NCBI GenBank assembly: GCA_002426015.1
Contig: DINS01000032.1
Span: 1 to 50,817, forward strand
DNA: 50,817 nt
Source of the DNA: Flavobacteriaceae bacterium UBA5534
GTDB lineage: Bacteria > Bacteroidota > Bacteroidia > Flavobacteriales > Flavobacteriaceae
Direction of reading: 5' to 3'
The translations under genes and the position numbers were made by a program. Shown one piece after another: positions 43,589-50,817 of this stretch (positions within the stretch are counted from its first letter, which is position 1; each line of letters starts with the position of its first letter). The notes under the pieces were generated by a model. That model worked only from the letters and a program-made list of their open reading frames with translations, was not told the DNA's origin and did not search any database.

Positions 43589-43681
43589 GCGTTAGTGATT
43601 GAGCCTTTGTTGGAGCTCCTTGAAAAGAGCGACTGGCGAAAGCACGACCCTTTGCAGCTTATGCGAAAAAGGGTAACGCCC
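43589..43681 (-). repeat. GGGCGTTACC...CTAACGC element, copy A
   Basis: Read on the minus strand, the 93-bp element starts GGGCGTTACC 5 nt after the stop of the gamma-carbonic anhydrase-like gene and ends TCAATCACTAACGC. The ends carry an inverted GCGTTA/TAACGC. A shared inner block GGTCGTG occurs 32 nt from the start (33 nt in copy B). Its middle differs from copy B. It lies beside the terminator at 43525-43562. Confidence 0.75.
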
Positions 43682-43686
43682 AAAAA

Positions 43687-44202
43687 CTACTCTTTAAACC
43701 AACTTGAATATTTAACATAATTATTGGCTATTCTATCAATCTCACCAGAAATCAATTCTTTACTGATATCTTTTACTTTTTTGGCTGGAACTCCAGCGTA
43801 AATACTTCCTGCTTCTACTCTTGTGTTTTGAGTCACCACAGCTCCTGCTGCAATTATGCTATTACTCTCCACAACGCAGTCGTCCATTACAATGCTTCCC
43901 ATACCAATAAGCACGTTGTCGTGAATTGTACAACCATGTACTATCGCATTATGCCCAATTGACACATTATTACCAATTGTTGTTGGTGATTTTTGATAGG
44001 TAGCATGTATCACTGCTCCATCTTGAACATTAACCTTATTACCCATTTTTATGTAGTGTACATCTCCTCGTATTACAGCATTAAACCAAACACTACATTG
44101 GTTACCCATTGTAACTTCGCCAACAATAGTAGCATTTTCTGCTATGTAGCAATCTTCTGGAATTTGTGGAGATTTTCCGTTTACTGGTTTTATAATTGGC
44201 AT
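43687..44202 (-). CDS. Gamma-carbonic anhydrase-like hexapeptide-repeat protein
   Basis: The 171-residue protein folds as a left-handed beta helix built of hexapeptide repeats (IAENATIVGEVTMGNQCSVWFNAVIRGDVHYIKMGNKVNVQDGAVIHATYQ..., VSIGHNAIVHGCTIHDNVLIGMGSIVMDDCVVESNSIIAAGAVVTQN). The RGDVHYI segment and the three histidines expected for metal binding (HATYQ, GHNAIVHG) are present, as in gamma-class carbonic anhydrase relatives such as PaaY and YrdA. Enzymatic activity is not assured. It follows the LytTR regulator gene by 3 nt, so the two share a transcript. Confidence 0.9.
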   Translation of the reverse strand: MPIIKPVNGKSPQIPEDCYIAENATIVGEVTMGNQCSVWFNAVIRGDVHYIKMGNKVNVQDGAVIHATYQKSPTTIGNNVSIGHNAIVHGCTIHDNVLIGMGSIVMDDCVVESNSIIAAGAVVTQNTRVEAGSIYAGVPAKKVKDISKELISGEIDRIANNYVKYSSWFKE

Positions 44203-44205
44203 TTT

Positions 44206-44943
44206 TTATGATTTAAAATATGATAATAATTCTGATTTTTTTGAGGCAGAAACCATAATTTCTTTTCCGTTACTTAATACAACGCTTCCTCCTTTTCCTT
44301 TAACGTACTTCACTATTTCGTTGACATTAACTAAATACGATTTATGGACTCTTGCAAAGTTTGTATCGTTTAATGCATCTTCAAAATACTTTAATGTTTT
44401 GCTAACTAGTTTCTTTTTATTGGTGTTAAGATAAATTTCGGTATAGTTATCGTCTGCTTTGCAATATAAAATATCTGAAGTATTTATAACCTCAAAACCA
44501 TCTTGTTGTGGTATTGTTATTTTACCATTAACATTATTGGTTTTTGGTATTAACACTTGGTCTTGCAATGCATCTTCTTTAGTTTTTATTTCGGTAACAT
44601 AATCGACAGCCTTAATAAGTTCATCAATTGAAATTGGTTTCATTAAATAGTATGACGCATGCGCGTTTAATGCTTCTATTGCATAATGGTTATAAGCGGT
44701 AACAAAAATGGTTTCGAAATTAATATCGCCAACTTTATCAAGCAAATCGAAAGCATTTCCATAAGGCATTTCTACATCAAGAAACACGAGGTCTAAATCA
44801 TTGTTTCGTATAAGTATTAACGCTTCATCTACATTAGAAGCTTCTCCCAAAACATTTACATTCGGGCAGTATTTTTTGAGATAATTTTTTAAAATTTCTC
44901 TACTAGTTTCTTCGTCTTCGACAATGATGGCATTTAATTTCAT
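44206..44943 (-). CDS. LytTR-type response regulator
   Basis: The 245-residue protein pairs an N-terminal receiver domain (about 3-120) with a C-terminal LytTR DNA-binding domain (about 140-243). The acidic pair is ED at 9-10, the phosphorylation site D56 lies in DLVFLDVEMPYG, and K102 in YYLMKPIS completes the site. The LytTR domain shows DILYCKADDNYTEIYLNTNKK, the FARVHKSYLVNVNEI segment typical of the family and a GKEIMVS strand. LytTR domains bind short direct repeats about 21 bp apart, as seen upstream of 47431. The gene follows the sensor kinase by 89 nt, and the carbonic anhydrase-like gene follows by 3 nt. It is transcribed away from the putative operator. Confidence 0.95.
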   Translation of the reverse strand: MKLNAIIVEDEETSREILKNYLKKYCPNVNVLGEASNVDEALILIRNNDLDLVFLDVEMPYGNAFDLLDKVGDINFETIFVTAYNHYAIEALNAHASYYLMKPISIDELIKAVDYVTEIKTKEDALQDQVLIPKTNNVNGKITIPQQDGFEVINTSDILYCKADDNYTEIYLNTNKKKLVSKTLKYFEDALNDTNFARVHKSYLVNVNEIVKYVKGKGGSVVLSNGKEIMVSASKKSELLSYFKS

Positions 44944-45032
44944 GTGTATTATTTATTGTTTTTATAAGGTCACATGTAACATCTATATAATCATATTTTT
45001 GTTTGACTTTATCATAGTCATAAATGTTTCAT

Positions 45033-47207
45033 TTAATCTTTTTTAAGTGTCACAACAACTTTGGTTCCAGAATCTTCAGTGGCTTGAAAATCATCAACAA
45101 ATACATCTACTTTATCTTTATACATTTCATTAAGAATTGCAACTCGCTTTTTAATATTACCCATTCCTTTGGAGTTTTGCTTTTTCTGGTTTTCTGTCTT
45201 CAAAGCTTTTGAACGCGCTCTTCCTATGCCATCATCTGCAATAGTGATAGTGATTTCATCTTCACTTTTTTTAGCAATGTTGATACTTAGTTGTCCTTTT
45301 TCAGTTTTATAGCGTAAGCCATGCCACACAGCATTCTCTATATATGGTTGTAATAGCATTGGCGGAATTTGAAACTCCTCAATATTAATTGATTTATCTA
45401 CAGTAATATCGTAATCAAACTTATCTTTAAACCTGAAATGTTCTAACTTGGCATAGAGTTCTAGCAATTCAATTTCTTTACTTAATGGAATAAAATCTTC
45501 ATCACTATTCTCTAAAACTGCTCTCATTAATTGCGAAAAATCGGATAGGTACTTATTTGCTGTTCGCTCATCATTTGATGCAATAAAACTGTTTACAGAG
45601 TTAAGTGCATTAAAAATAAAATGAGGATTCATTTGGCTTCGTAACGATTTTAAAGCTAACAAGTTATTGGCTAATCGTTGTTGTTTTATGTACTTGTACA
45701 TGAAATAAGCGGTTACCAACAAGAGCAACAATCCTCCAATTAAGGAATAAATGATAAGTTGTTGACTCTTATTGCGCTCGGTTGTTAATTGATATTGGCT
45801 CTGCGACAGTTGTCTGTCATTTTCTAGACTTAAGATTCGGTTTTGCTTTTCGGCTATATTTCTATTAAATCGTGCAGCTTGAGATAACTCTTGCTCTTTT
45901 TTTATGTATAGTTGATCGACAACTTCGGTATATTCTTGATAAGCGAGCAATGCTTTTTGGTAGTCGCCAGCATCATAATAAACGTCAGACAACTTACGAG
46001 TTGCATCTTTTTGAACAATTAAATCCTCCTTTTTAGACGCTTCAGAGATACTTTTCTGCAAGTAAGGAATCGCATTGGCGTAGTCCTTTTGCATAAAATA
46101 GGCATTCCCAATTTTGTAATTTTGCTTTTGGGATGTTAATGCGCTTTCATTATCTATAACAGAATCTTTTTCAATGTCCTCAATATCTTTAAGAGCCTCT
46201 TTTCGTAATTCAATTTCATCAACATAACCCATATTTGTATTTTGAAAATCGGCAACAGTGATTTTCTCTTTTAACGCCCTGGTTTTGTTTTCTTTTGAAG
46301 CCAAATTGAGTGAGTTTTCAAAATAATTTTTTGCTTTATCAGTTTTACCAGATGCATTGTAAGCTTGTGCGATTTTGGAATTTAAGTCCGTAACCTTTGG
46401 GGCAATCAAATGTTTTTGAGCAACAGCTAGCCCTTTTTTATAGGTTTCGATGGCTAAATCATATTTTTTTATGGCAACATACGTATCTCCCAAACCTTCA
46501 TGTAAACTGGTCAACTGCCAATTAGAAAGTTCTGAACTTTTGATTCCTTTATAAACATCAATGCTTTCTTGATAATTTTTATTGAGCTCGTAGGCTTTTG
46601 CCAATTTTAATTTTACTTCGTTTGAGCTATCATTTTGAAGACTGATTCTATAATTGGAAACTGCCAAATCATATTGTTTCCAATACATGTTGATATCAGC
46701 AAGCATTTCATAAGCTTCACCACTTTGTTTTACCGAAGTGCTTTGCGAAAGCGCATCTGTGACAAACTGAATACTTTTTTCAGCATCTTTTTTTAAATAC
46801 ACCGAAGCCGAATCTATCATTGAATTGAATGACTTTACACTTTTTTTGTATTTTGAGTCGGTTTGAATCGTCTCAACTACTGGTCTAACCTGAACGGTTA
46901 TTCGCTGATCGTCTTTTATTGTATAGTAAACGGTTTCAAAATCTTTATGGCGTATAATGAGTTCATCGCCTGTTCTTACTTTGATCCTAAAATTACCATC
47001 CTCACCTGTTACTGCATATGCACCTCCATTGACCTCTATATTCACTTTAGAGATTGGCTTATAAGTGTCACTTTCTCTAATGGAGCCTCTCACTTCAAAC
47101 AATGGGCTTTCAGCACGACGCTCAACGTTTTGTTGTTGTGCATTCAGCTGTTGAAGTGACACTACACATAAGAAGAAAATGATTAGATATTTAAAAAATT
47201 GCTTCAT
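45033..47207 (-). CDS. LytS-type sensor histidine kinase with TPR and carboxypeptidase-regulatory-like domains
   Basis: The 724-residue sensor has a signal peptide (MKQFFKYLIIFFLCVVSLQQLNAQ), then a carboxypeptidase-regulatory-like beta domain (about 37-110, FEVRGSIRESDTYKPISKVNIEV). Repeated TPR motifs (about 140-440) follow, with a coiled coil and one transmembrane helix (483-505). The kinase core has the His box SLRSQMNPHFIFNALNSV with H529 and the N box PYIENAVWHGL (about 621-631), then the ADDGIGRA G box. The TPR block would face the periplasm and sense an unknown signal. The ATG at 47207 is used; a TTG one codon earlier is less likely. It is the first gene of the operon with the LytTR regulator. 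Confidence 0.93.
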   Translation of the reverse strand: MKQFFKYLIIFFLCVVSLQQLNAQQQNVERRAESPLFEVRGSIRESDTYKPISKVNIEVNGGAYAVTGEDGNFRIKVRTGDELIIRHKDFETVYYTIKDDQRITVQVRPVVETIQTDSKYKKSVKSFNSMIDSASVYLKKDAEKSIQFVTDALSQSTSVKQSGEAYEMLADINMYWKQYDLAVSNYRISLQNDSSNEVKLKLAKAYELNKNYQESIDVYKGIKSSELSNWQLTSLHEGLGDTYVAIKKYDLAIETYKKGLAVAQKHLIAPKVTDLNSKIAQAYNASGKTDKAKNYFENSLNLASKENKTRALKEKITVADFQNTNMGYVDEIELRKEALKDIEDIEKDSVIDNESALTSQKQNYKIGNAYFMQKDYANAIPYLQKSISEASKKEDLIVQKDATRKLSDVYYDAGDYQKALLAYQEYTEVVDQLYIKKEQELSQAARFNRNIAEKQNRILSLENDRQLSQSQYQLTTERNKSQQLIIYSLIGGLLLLLVTAYFMYKYIKQQRLANNLLALKSLRSQMNPHFIFNALNSVNSFIASNDERTANKYLSDFSQLMRAVLENSDEDFIPLSKEIELLELYAKLEHFRFKDKFDYDITVDKSINIEEFQIPPMLLQPYIENAVWHGLRYKTEKGQLSINIAKKSEDEITITIADDGIGRARSKALKTENQKKQNSKGMGNIKKRVAILNEMYKDKVDVFVDDFQATEDSGTKVVVTLKKD

Positions 47208-47325
47208 CAATCTGTTTTAGAAATCGCTATCGGAATTCATTAAAGCTAAACTACATACTTTAATTGAGTAAATAAAATGCTCATTTTCAATTTTTCATCT
47301 ATTGTCAACAAAACAACAAGGCTTC

Positions 47326-47410
47326 ACTCATTTTTTGTACTGTCTTACTCATTCATATTAATCATTCACTCATTCTGGTTTTTTATCTAAAAAAGTTGCT
47401 TCTAGATTTA
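47326..47410 (+). promoter_or_regulatory. Three 21-bp-spaced ACTCATT repeats and weak promoter
   Basis: ACTCATT occurs at 47326-47332, 47347-47353 and 47368-47374, each start exactly 21 bp from the last, on the plus strand. Downstream, TAGATTTA (47403-47410) fits TAnnTTTG with one mismatch, and its -33 position (about 47380-47383) is just a T-run. The nearest repeat ends about 5 bp upstream of that position. This is the arrangement of an activator with multiple sites in front of a weak promoter. LytTR regulators bind direct repeats with this period. Confidence 0.7.
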
Positions 47411-47430
47411 CTGCATTAATCAAAAAACAA

Positions 47431-48459
47431 ATGAAAATGAAAAAACAAATCCTAACATTACTTCTACTATTTATTGCTCTTGATTTTTATTCGCAACACA
47501 AAGGCAATTATGATGATAACGATTTTCAAATTTCGAGGCAGAATATTTTAAGTAGTGGCAATGCTACTATTTACAACCCAGTAGTACAACAACGAATTAA
47601 CAACCCATTAAACCCAAGTAACATTCTTTATATAGATGTAAAAGCGCTTCAAAATGTAAAAGCCACTACATATACAGCCATATTTAATGTGTCACAAATT
47701 GGCTCTACTGCAGATAGCACGAATATGATGATGAATACACGTATTAATAAAATTAAAAACAAGCTTAATACAATAGGCATTTTAAATAAAGATGTGGTAA
47801 TAGATGTCATTTCCTTCGTTCCAAATTATGAGGTAGAAGTTCAAAAAAAACTATTCAGCAAAACTTACACAGAAGTCCCAAAAGGGTTTGAACTACAACA
47901 AAACATTCACATTCAGTTTACTAAAACTGATCAGTTTGAAGACATCCTAACGGCTTGTGCAGAAAGTGAAGTTTATAATTTGGTTAAGGTCGATTATTTT
48001 ATAGAAAACATTGCGCAAGTATATAAAAACATACAAACCGAACTTTTAAAACTAATTGAAGACAAAAGAGCTTATTATAAAGCTCTAGGTTTCGATTTAT
48101 CTAATTATAACATCTCTATGGCTGATGATAAGTATTGCTATTTCCCAAAAGATTTTTACCAAAGCTATCAAGCATTTAACAGCATCTCATTTGAAGCTTT
48201 TCAGAAAAAAAGAGGTGTGCTAACAGCAAAAAAACAAACCTCATATTACTACCAACCTTTAACCTACGAGAATTATGATATTGTTATCAATCCTTCCATT
48301 TTAGAACCAGTGACTCAAATTGGAATGAATATAAAAATACAACTAACACCAAAACCAAAAGAAGAAGTAAAAACCGTTACTAAAACCGAAACTACACACA
48401 AATATTATGTGGTTTCACCAAACGGAACCATTGATGTTAAAGAATTAAAAACAAATTAA
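47431..48459 (+). CDS. Secreted SIMPL (DUF541)-like protein
   Basis: The 342-residue protein has an N-terminal signal peptide (KKQILTLLLLFIALDFYSQ). Its middle resembles the SIMPL/DUF541 fold: NVSQIGSTADSTNMMMNTRINKIKNKLNTIGILNKDVVIDVISFVPNYE, then FELQQNIHIQFTKTDQFEDILTACAESEVYNLVKVDYFIEN, an oscillating beta-alpha pattern. The match is by pattern and remote, so the assignment is moderate. The C-terminal 80 residues are Tyr-rich with a KPKEEVKTVTKTETTHK stretch. Two ATGs (47431, 47437) are possible. It is the first gene of the operon downstream of the putative LytTR operator, 14 nt before the VWA lipoprotein gene. Its job is unknown. Confidence 0.6.
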   Translation: MKMKKQILTLLLLFIALDFYSQHKGNYDDNDFQISRQNILSSGNATIYNPVVQQRINNPLNPSNILYIDVKALQNVKATTYTAIFNVSQIGSTADSTNMMMNTRINKIKNKLNTIGILNKDVVIDVISFVPNYEVEVQKKLFSKTYTEVPKGFELQQNIHIQFTKTDQFEDILTACAESEVYNLVKVDYFIENIAQVYKNIQTELLKLIEDKRAYYKALGFDLSNYNISMADDKYCYFPKDFYQSYQAFNSISFEAFQKKRGVLTAKKQTSYYYQPLTYENYDIVINPSILEPVTQIGMNIKIQLTPKPKEEVKTVTKTETTHKYYVVSPNGTIDVKELKTN

Positions 48460-48473
48460 AAATTAGAAATACT

Positions 48474-49634
48474 ATGAAAACTATTTTAAAAACAACAGCA
48501 TTAGGTTTATGCCTTTTTGGGTTATTATCCTGCAATGCTAACACAAAAAAAACAAACGAGAAAGATTTAGCAATAGCCGAAACTGCTATTCACGAACCAA
48601 GTAAGCAATTCATAAAAGTTGCGTTATTATTAGACACAAGCAACAGTATGGATGGTTTAATAGACCAAGCAAAAGCACAGCTCTGGGAAATTGTTAACGA
48701 GTTATCTTATGCAAAATGTGACGACAGTAAACCCAATTTACAAATCGCTTTGTATGAATATGGTAACGACAGATTAAATGGTGATGAAGGCTTTATTCGT
48801 CAGGTTTTAGCATTTAGCAGTGATTTAGATGAAATATCAAAACAGCTCTTTTCATTAACCACCAATGGAGGTAATGAATACTGCGGACATGTTATACAAA
48901 CGTCATTAAACCAACTCAATTGGGGAAACAACCCAGACGACCTTAAACTTATTTTCATAGCAGGTAACGAGCCTTTTACTCAAGGTAATATTAGCTATAA
49001 AGAAGCAGCAAAATTAGCTCACAATAAAGACGTAACCGTTAATACTATTTTTTGTGGCGATTATAATCAAGGTATTTCAGGATATTGGAAAGATGGAGCA
49101 GATTTAGCACATGGTGATTATATGGCTATAAATCATAATCACACTACAACTTATGTAGCATCACCTTACGACGACCAAATTCTTCAGTTAAATAAAAAAC
49201 TAAATAATACTTATGTTGCTTATGGTAGTGTAGGTCGTCAAAAAATGGCATTACAATCAGAGCAAGACGAAAACGCAAAGGGTTATAGTGAAGCCAATGC
49301 TGTTAGTCGAACTGTGAGTAAAAGCTCTCATTTATATAAAAACGACTCTTGGGATTTAGTAGATGCCGAAAAAAGTAAATCTTTCAAATATGAAGATTTA
49401 AAAGACAGTGAATTACCTGCTGAATTAAAAGGAAAATCAAAGGTTGAAATTAAAGCCTTCGTTGCTAAAAAAAGCGAAGAGCGAAATGCAATACAAGAAG
49501 AAATTCAAAAACTCAATGAAAAAAGAAGATTGTACATTCTTCAACAACAAAAAGACGATACTAATGGTTTAGAAAACGCAATGATAAACGCCATAAAAAC
49601 ACAAGCAAAGGCAAAAAAATATAGCTGGCAATAA
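48474..49634 (+). CDS. VWA-domain lipoprotein
   Basis: The 386-residue protein has a lipobox (FGLLSC, lipidated C20) and a von Willebrand factor A domain (about 45-240). The metal-ion site starts at KVALLLDTSNSMDGLIDQAK (DTSNS, 54-58) and is supported by LFSLTTNGGNEYCG and KLIFIAGNEPFTQG. Such proteins usually bind partner proteins through a chelated Mg2+. The C-terminal 130 residues are charged and helical (AFVAKKSEERNAIQEEIQKLNEKRRLYILQQQK), coiled-coil-like. It is co-transcribed with the SIMPL-like gene. The pairing is likely functional, perhaps as an envelope stress complex controlled by the LytTR system; this is inference. Confidence 0.9.
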   Translation: MKTILKTTALGLCLFGLLSCNANTKKTNEKDLAIAETAIHEPSKQFIKVALLLDTSNSMDGLIDQAKAQLWEIVNELSYAKCDDSKPNLQIALYEYGNDRLNGDEGFIRQVLAFSSDLDEISKQLFSLTTNGGNEYCGHVIQTSLNQLNWGNNPDDLKLIFIAGNEPFTQGNISYKEAAKLAHNKDVTVNTIFCGDYNQGISGYWKDGADLAHGDYMAINHNHTTTYVASPYDDQILQLNKKLNNTYVAYGSVGRQKMALQSEQDENAKGYSEANAVSRTVSKSSHLYKNDSWDLVDAEKSKSFKYEDLKDSELPAELKGKSKVEIKAFVAKKSEERNAIQEEIQKLNEKRRLYILQQQKDDTNGLENAMINAIKTQAKAKKYSWQ

Positions 49635-49638
49635 ATTT

Positions 49639-49741
49639 GGGCGTTACCACTTTTAGTTTGTCACAAAAAGCGGTCGTGTTTTTAGCTATATCTTTTATAG
49701 CAAAAAAAGCTATAAAAGGATGTCTCTTCAACCACTAACGC
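49639..49741 (+). repeat. GGGCGTTACC...CTAACGC element, copy B
   Basis: The 103-bp element starts GGGCGTTACC 4 nt after the VWA gene stop and ends TCAACCACTAACGC. GGTCGTG (49672-49678) matches copy A. Its middle can form a long hairpin, ATCTTTTATAGC against GCTATAAAAGGAT, with a one-base bulge. The bidirectional terminator at 49745 follows at once. Confidence 0.75.
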
Positions 49742-49744
49742 AAA

Positions 49745-49777
49745 TAAAAAAGCCTCGTAAAAACGAGGCTTTTTTTA
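49745..49777. terminator. Bidirectional terminator between the VWA gene and porP-like gene
   Basis: AAAAAAGCCTCG and CGAGGCTTTTTT form a 12-bp perfect stem with loop TAAAAA, with A- and T-runs outside. It lies between convergent genes. Confidence 0.92.
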
Positions 49778-50788
49778 TTAGTTAACTGCAGGACAATTAC
49801 ATTCGTATTTCTCTCGTCTACAATTAAAGTTATATCCAAGTGTTAGTTGGTGAAAACCACCATTATTAAACACTACAGAATTTGCTTGATATGAATATGT
49901 ATACGCAAAAACAAAATTATTATAATCAACACCAACAAAAGGCGTAAAATATTGAAGCTTTTGACTACTAACACCAGATCCATCTAAAAATTCAGCACCA
50001 TCTAAACTTCTTCTGTATGATAATCCTCCCCATAGTTTGCCAAAATCCATTTTCTTGTAAACTTTACCATTCACATCAATTGAAGATTCTTTAGTCCCAT
50101 CCTTATACATAAACATGATGGAAGGCTCATAACTCCAATCGCTTCCAAACTTGCTAAACGTATTACCAGCAGAAAACAAGAAGGTTCTTAAATTATCAAA
50201 TTTAAAGACTCCGTTTTCATTGGAGTTCACACCAGAATTGTTTAACACATTCTTTACCGTGGCATGTGCATAAAAATCATATAAATGGTAAGAGAATCCA
50301 AAATCAATATTAAACTCGCTTGCACTTTGCTCTATTCCCTGTATTAACGGATCAAAGCCTTCACTTAAAAAAGTGGTTTCATCTAACTTATACTGTACAA
50401 CACCTGCGCTTAAACCAAAAGAGAGCATATTTAAATCAATCTCATTACGAGAAAACATCAAATGGTGCGCATAAGTCAAATAGGCACCTGTTTGCGAATG
50501 ATATCCATTTTTATCATTATAAACTATTGCTCCAATTGCAGAAGGAGAATCTCCAATACGTCCATTGATACTCAATGTTTGCAATGCTGGTGCATCATCT
50601 TGACCAAACCATTGCTTACGAGCGGTCAATCTTACTTTCGCACAATTAGCAACTCCAGCCATCGATGGGTGGATCAAATAATAGTTATCTGTTAGATAAT
50701 CAGAATATATTGGTAATCCTTCTTGAGCTACACTTAACTGTGTAATTAATCCTATTAATGCAATTAAACAAAACTTTTTTAAATTCAT
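49778..50788 (-). CDS. PorP/SprF-family T9SS outer-membrane protein
   Basis: The 336-residue protein has a signal peptide (MNLKKFCLIALIGLITQLSVAQ) and a 14- to 16-strand barrel of the PorP/SprF family. YLTDNYYLIHPSMAGVANCAKVRLTARKQWFGQDDAPALQTLSINGRI is its usual opening; GAIVYNDKNGYHSQTGAYLTYAHHL and FTPFVGVDYNNFVFAYTYSYQANSV follow. These proteins attach T9SS cargo such as adhesins to the surface. It may serve a neighbouring large adhesin gene outside the window. The C terminus, CRREKYECNCPAVN, carries three cysteines, which is notable for an outer-membrane protein. No sprB-like gene is in view. Confidence 0.92.
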   Translation of the reverse strand: MNLKKFCLIALIGLITQLSVAQEGLPIYSDYLTDNYYLIHPSMAGVANCAKVRLTARKQWFGQDDAPALQTLSINGRIGDSPSAIGAIVYNDKNGYHSQTGAYLTYAHHLMFSRNEIDLNMLSFGLSAGVVQYKLDETTFLSEGFDPLIQGIEQSASEFNIDFGFSYHLYDFYAHATVKNVLNNSGVNSNENGVFKFDNLRTFLFSAGNTFSKFGSDWSYEPSIMFMYKDGTKESSIDVNGKVYKKMDFGKLWGGLSYRRSLDGAEFLDGSGVSSQKLQYFTPFVGVDYNNFVFAYTYSYQANSVVFNNGGFHQLTLGYNFNCRREKYECNCPAVN

Positions 50789-50817
50789 AATCGTTTATCT
50801 TTTCAAGGTAAAATGGG

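Noticed and set aside
43589..49741. Integron attC-like sites, because of the GCGTTAG and TAACGCC ends of the repeat elements
   Set aside because: The ends do not fit the attC core RYYYAAC...GTTRRRY in order or sequence, and no integrase gene or cassette array is present.

Overview
The window is a stretch of chromosome from a member of the Bacteroidota, most likely a marine-type Flavobacteriaceae. The signs are AT-rich DNA, a primary sigma factor lacking region 1.1, PorP/SprF and C-terminal sorting-domain proteins of the type IX secretion system (T9SS), promoters of the TTTG / TAnnTTTG type, few recognisable Shine-Dalgarno sequences, tRNAs without encoded CCA, and lineage fusions such as FolK-deoxynucleoside kinase. 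No prophage, insertion sequence or CRISPR array is visible. Most of the window is core metabolism and envelope biogenesis.

Region 1 (1-10.1 kb): the 5' end of a pyruvate dehydrogenase E1-beta gene diverges from etfB-etfA, with a 24-bp perfect palindrome between them. Then come a bifunctional-nuclease-family protein, a nucleoside transporter with an extra N-terminal domain, thymidylate synthase, a small CBM48 protein, a membrane-anchored dihydrofolate reductase fusion, a FAD-dependent oxidoreductase, fabD and lspA. Region 2 (10.1-20.8 kb): a degT-galE-amidohydrolase operon, Kdo transferase waaA, a small lipoprotein, tRNA-Leu and tRNA-Gly, mutS, a SpoU methyltransferase, a gene-free stretch rich in hairpins, and the folK-dNK fusion. 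Region 3 (20.8-33.9 kb): a queuosine precursor transporter, an AsmA-like protein, rpoD-rpsU, DUF2797, a GH3-like protein, clpX, clpP, tig, and a pdxJ-hydrolase-YvlD-type membrane protein group. Region 4 (34.0-42.3 kb): an envelope cluster of CBS protein, nadK, DUF6089, uppS, bamA, two Skp/OmpH chaperones and murI.

Region 5 (42.4-50.8 kb) is the most distinctive. It has a T9SS-exported protein, a LytS/LytTR-type two-component system (TPR sensor kinase plus LytTR regulator) in line with a gamma-carbonic anhydrase-like gene, and a divergent two-gene operon encoding a SIMPL-like secreted protein and a VWA lipoprotein. In front of that operon lie three ACTCATT direct repeats spaced exactly 21 bp apart, the geometry expected of a LytTR operator, just upstream of a weak promoter. 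I infer that the kinase/regulator pair controls this operon.

Other notable non-coding signals are: two copies of a ~100-bp element with ends GGGCGTTACC and CTAACGC, each 4-5 nt after a stop codon and beside a bidirectional terminator; a stem-loop at 32.0 kb that is both a plausible terminator and a consensus tig promoter; a 17-bp-stem structure just upstream of the DUF151 gene; and several clear intrinsic terminators between convergent genes.
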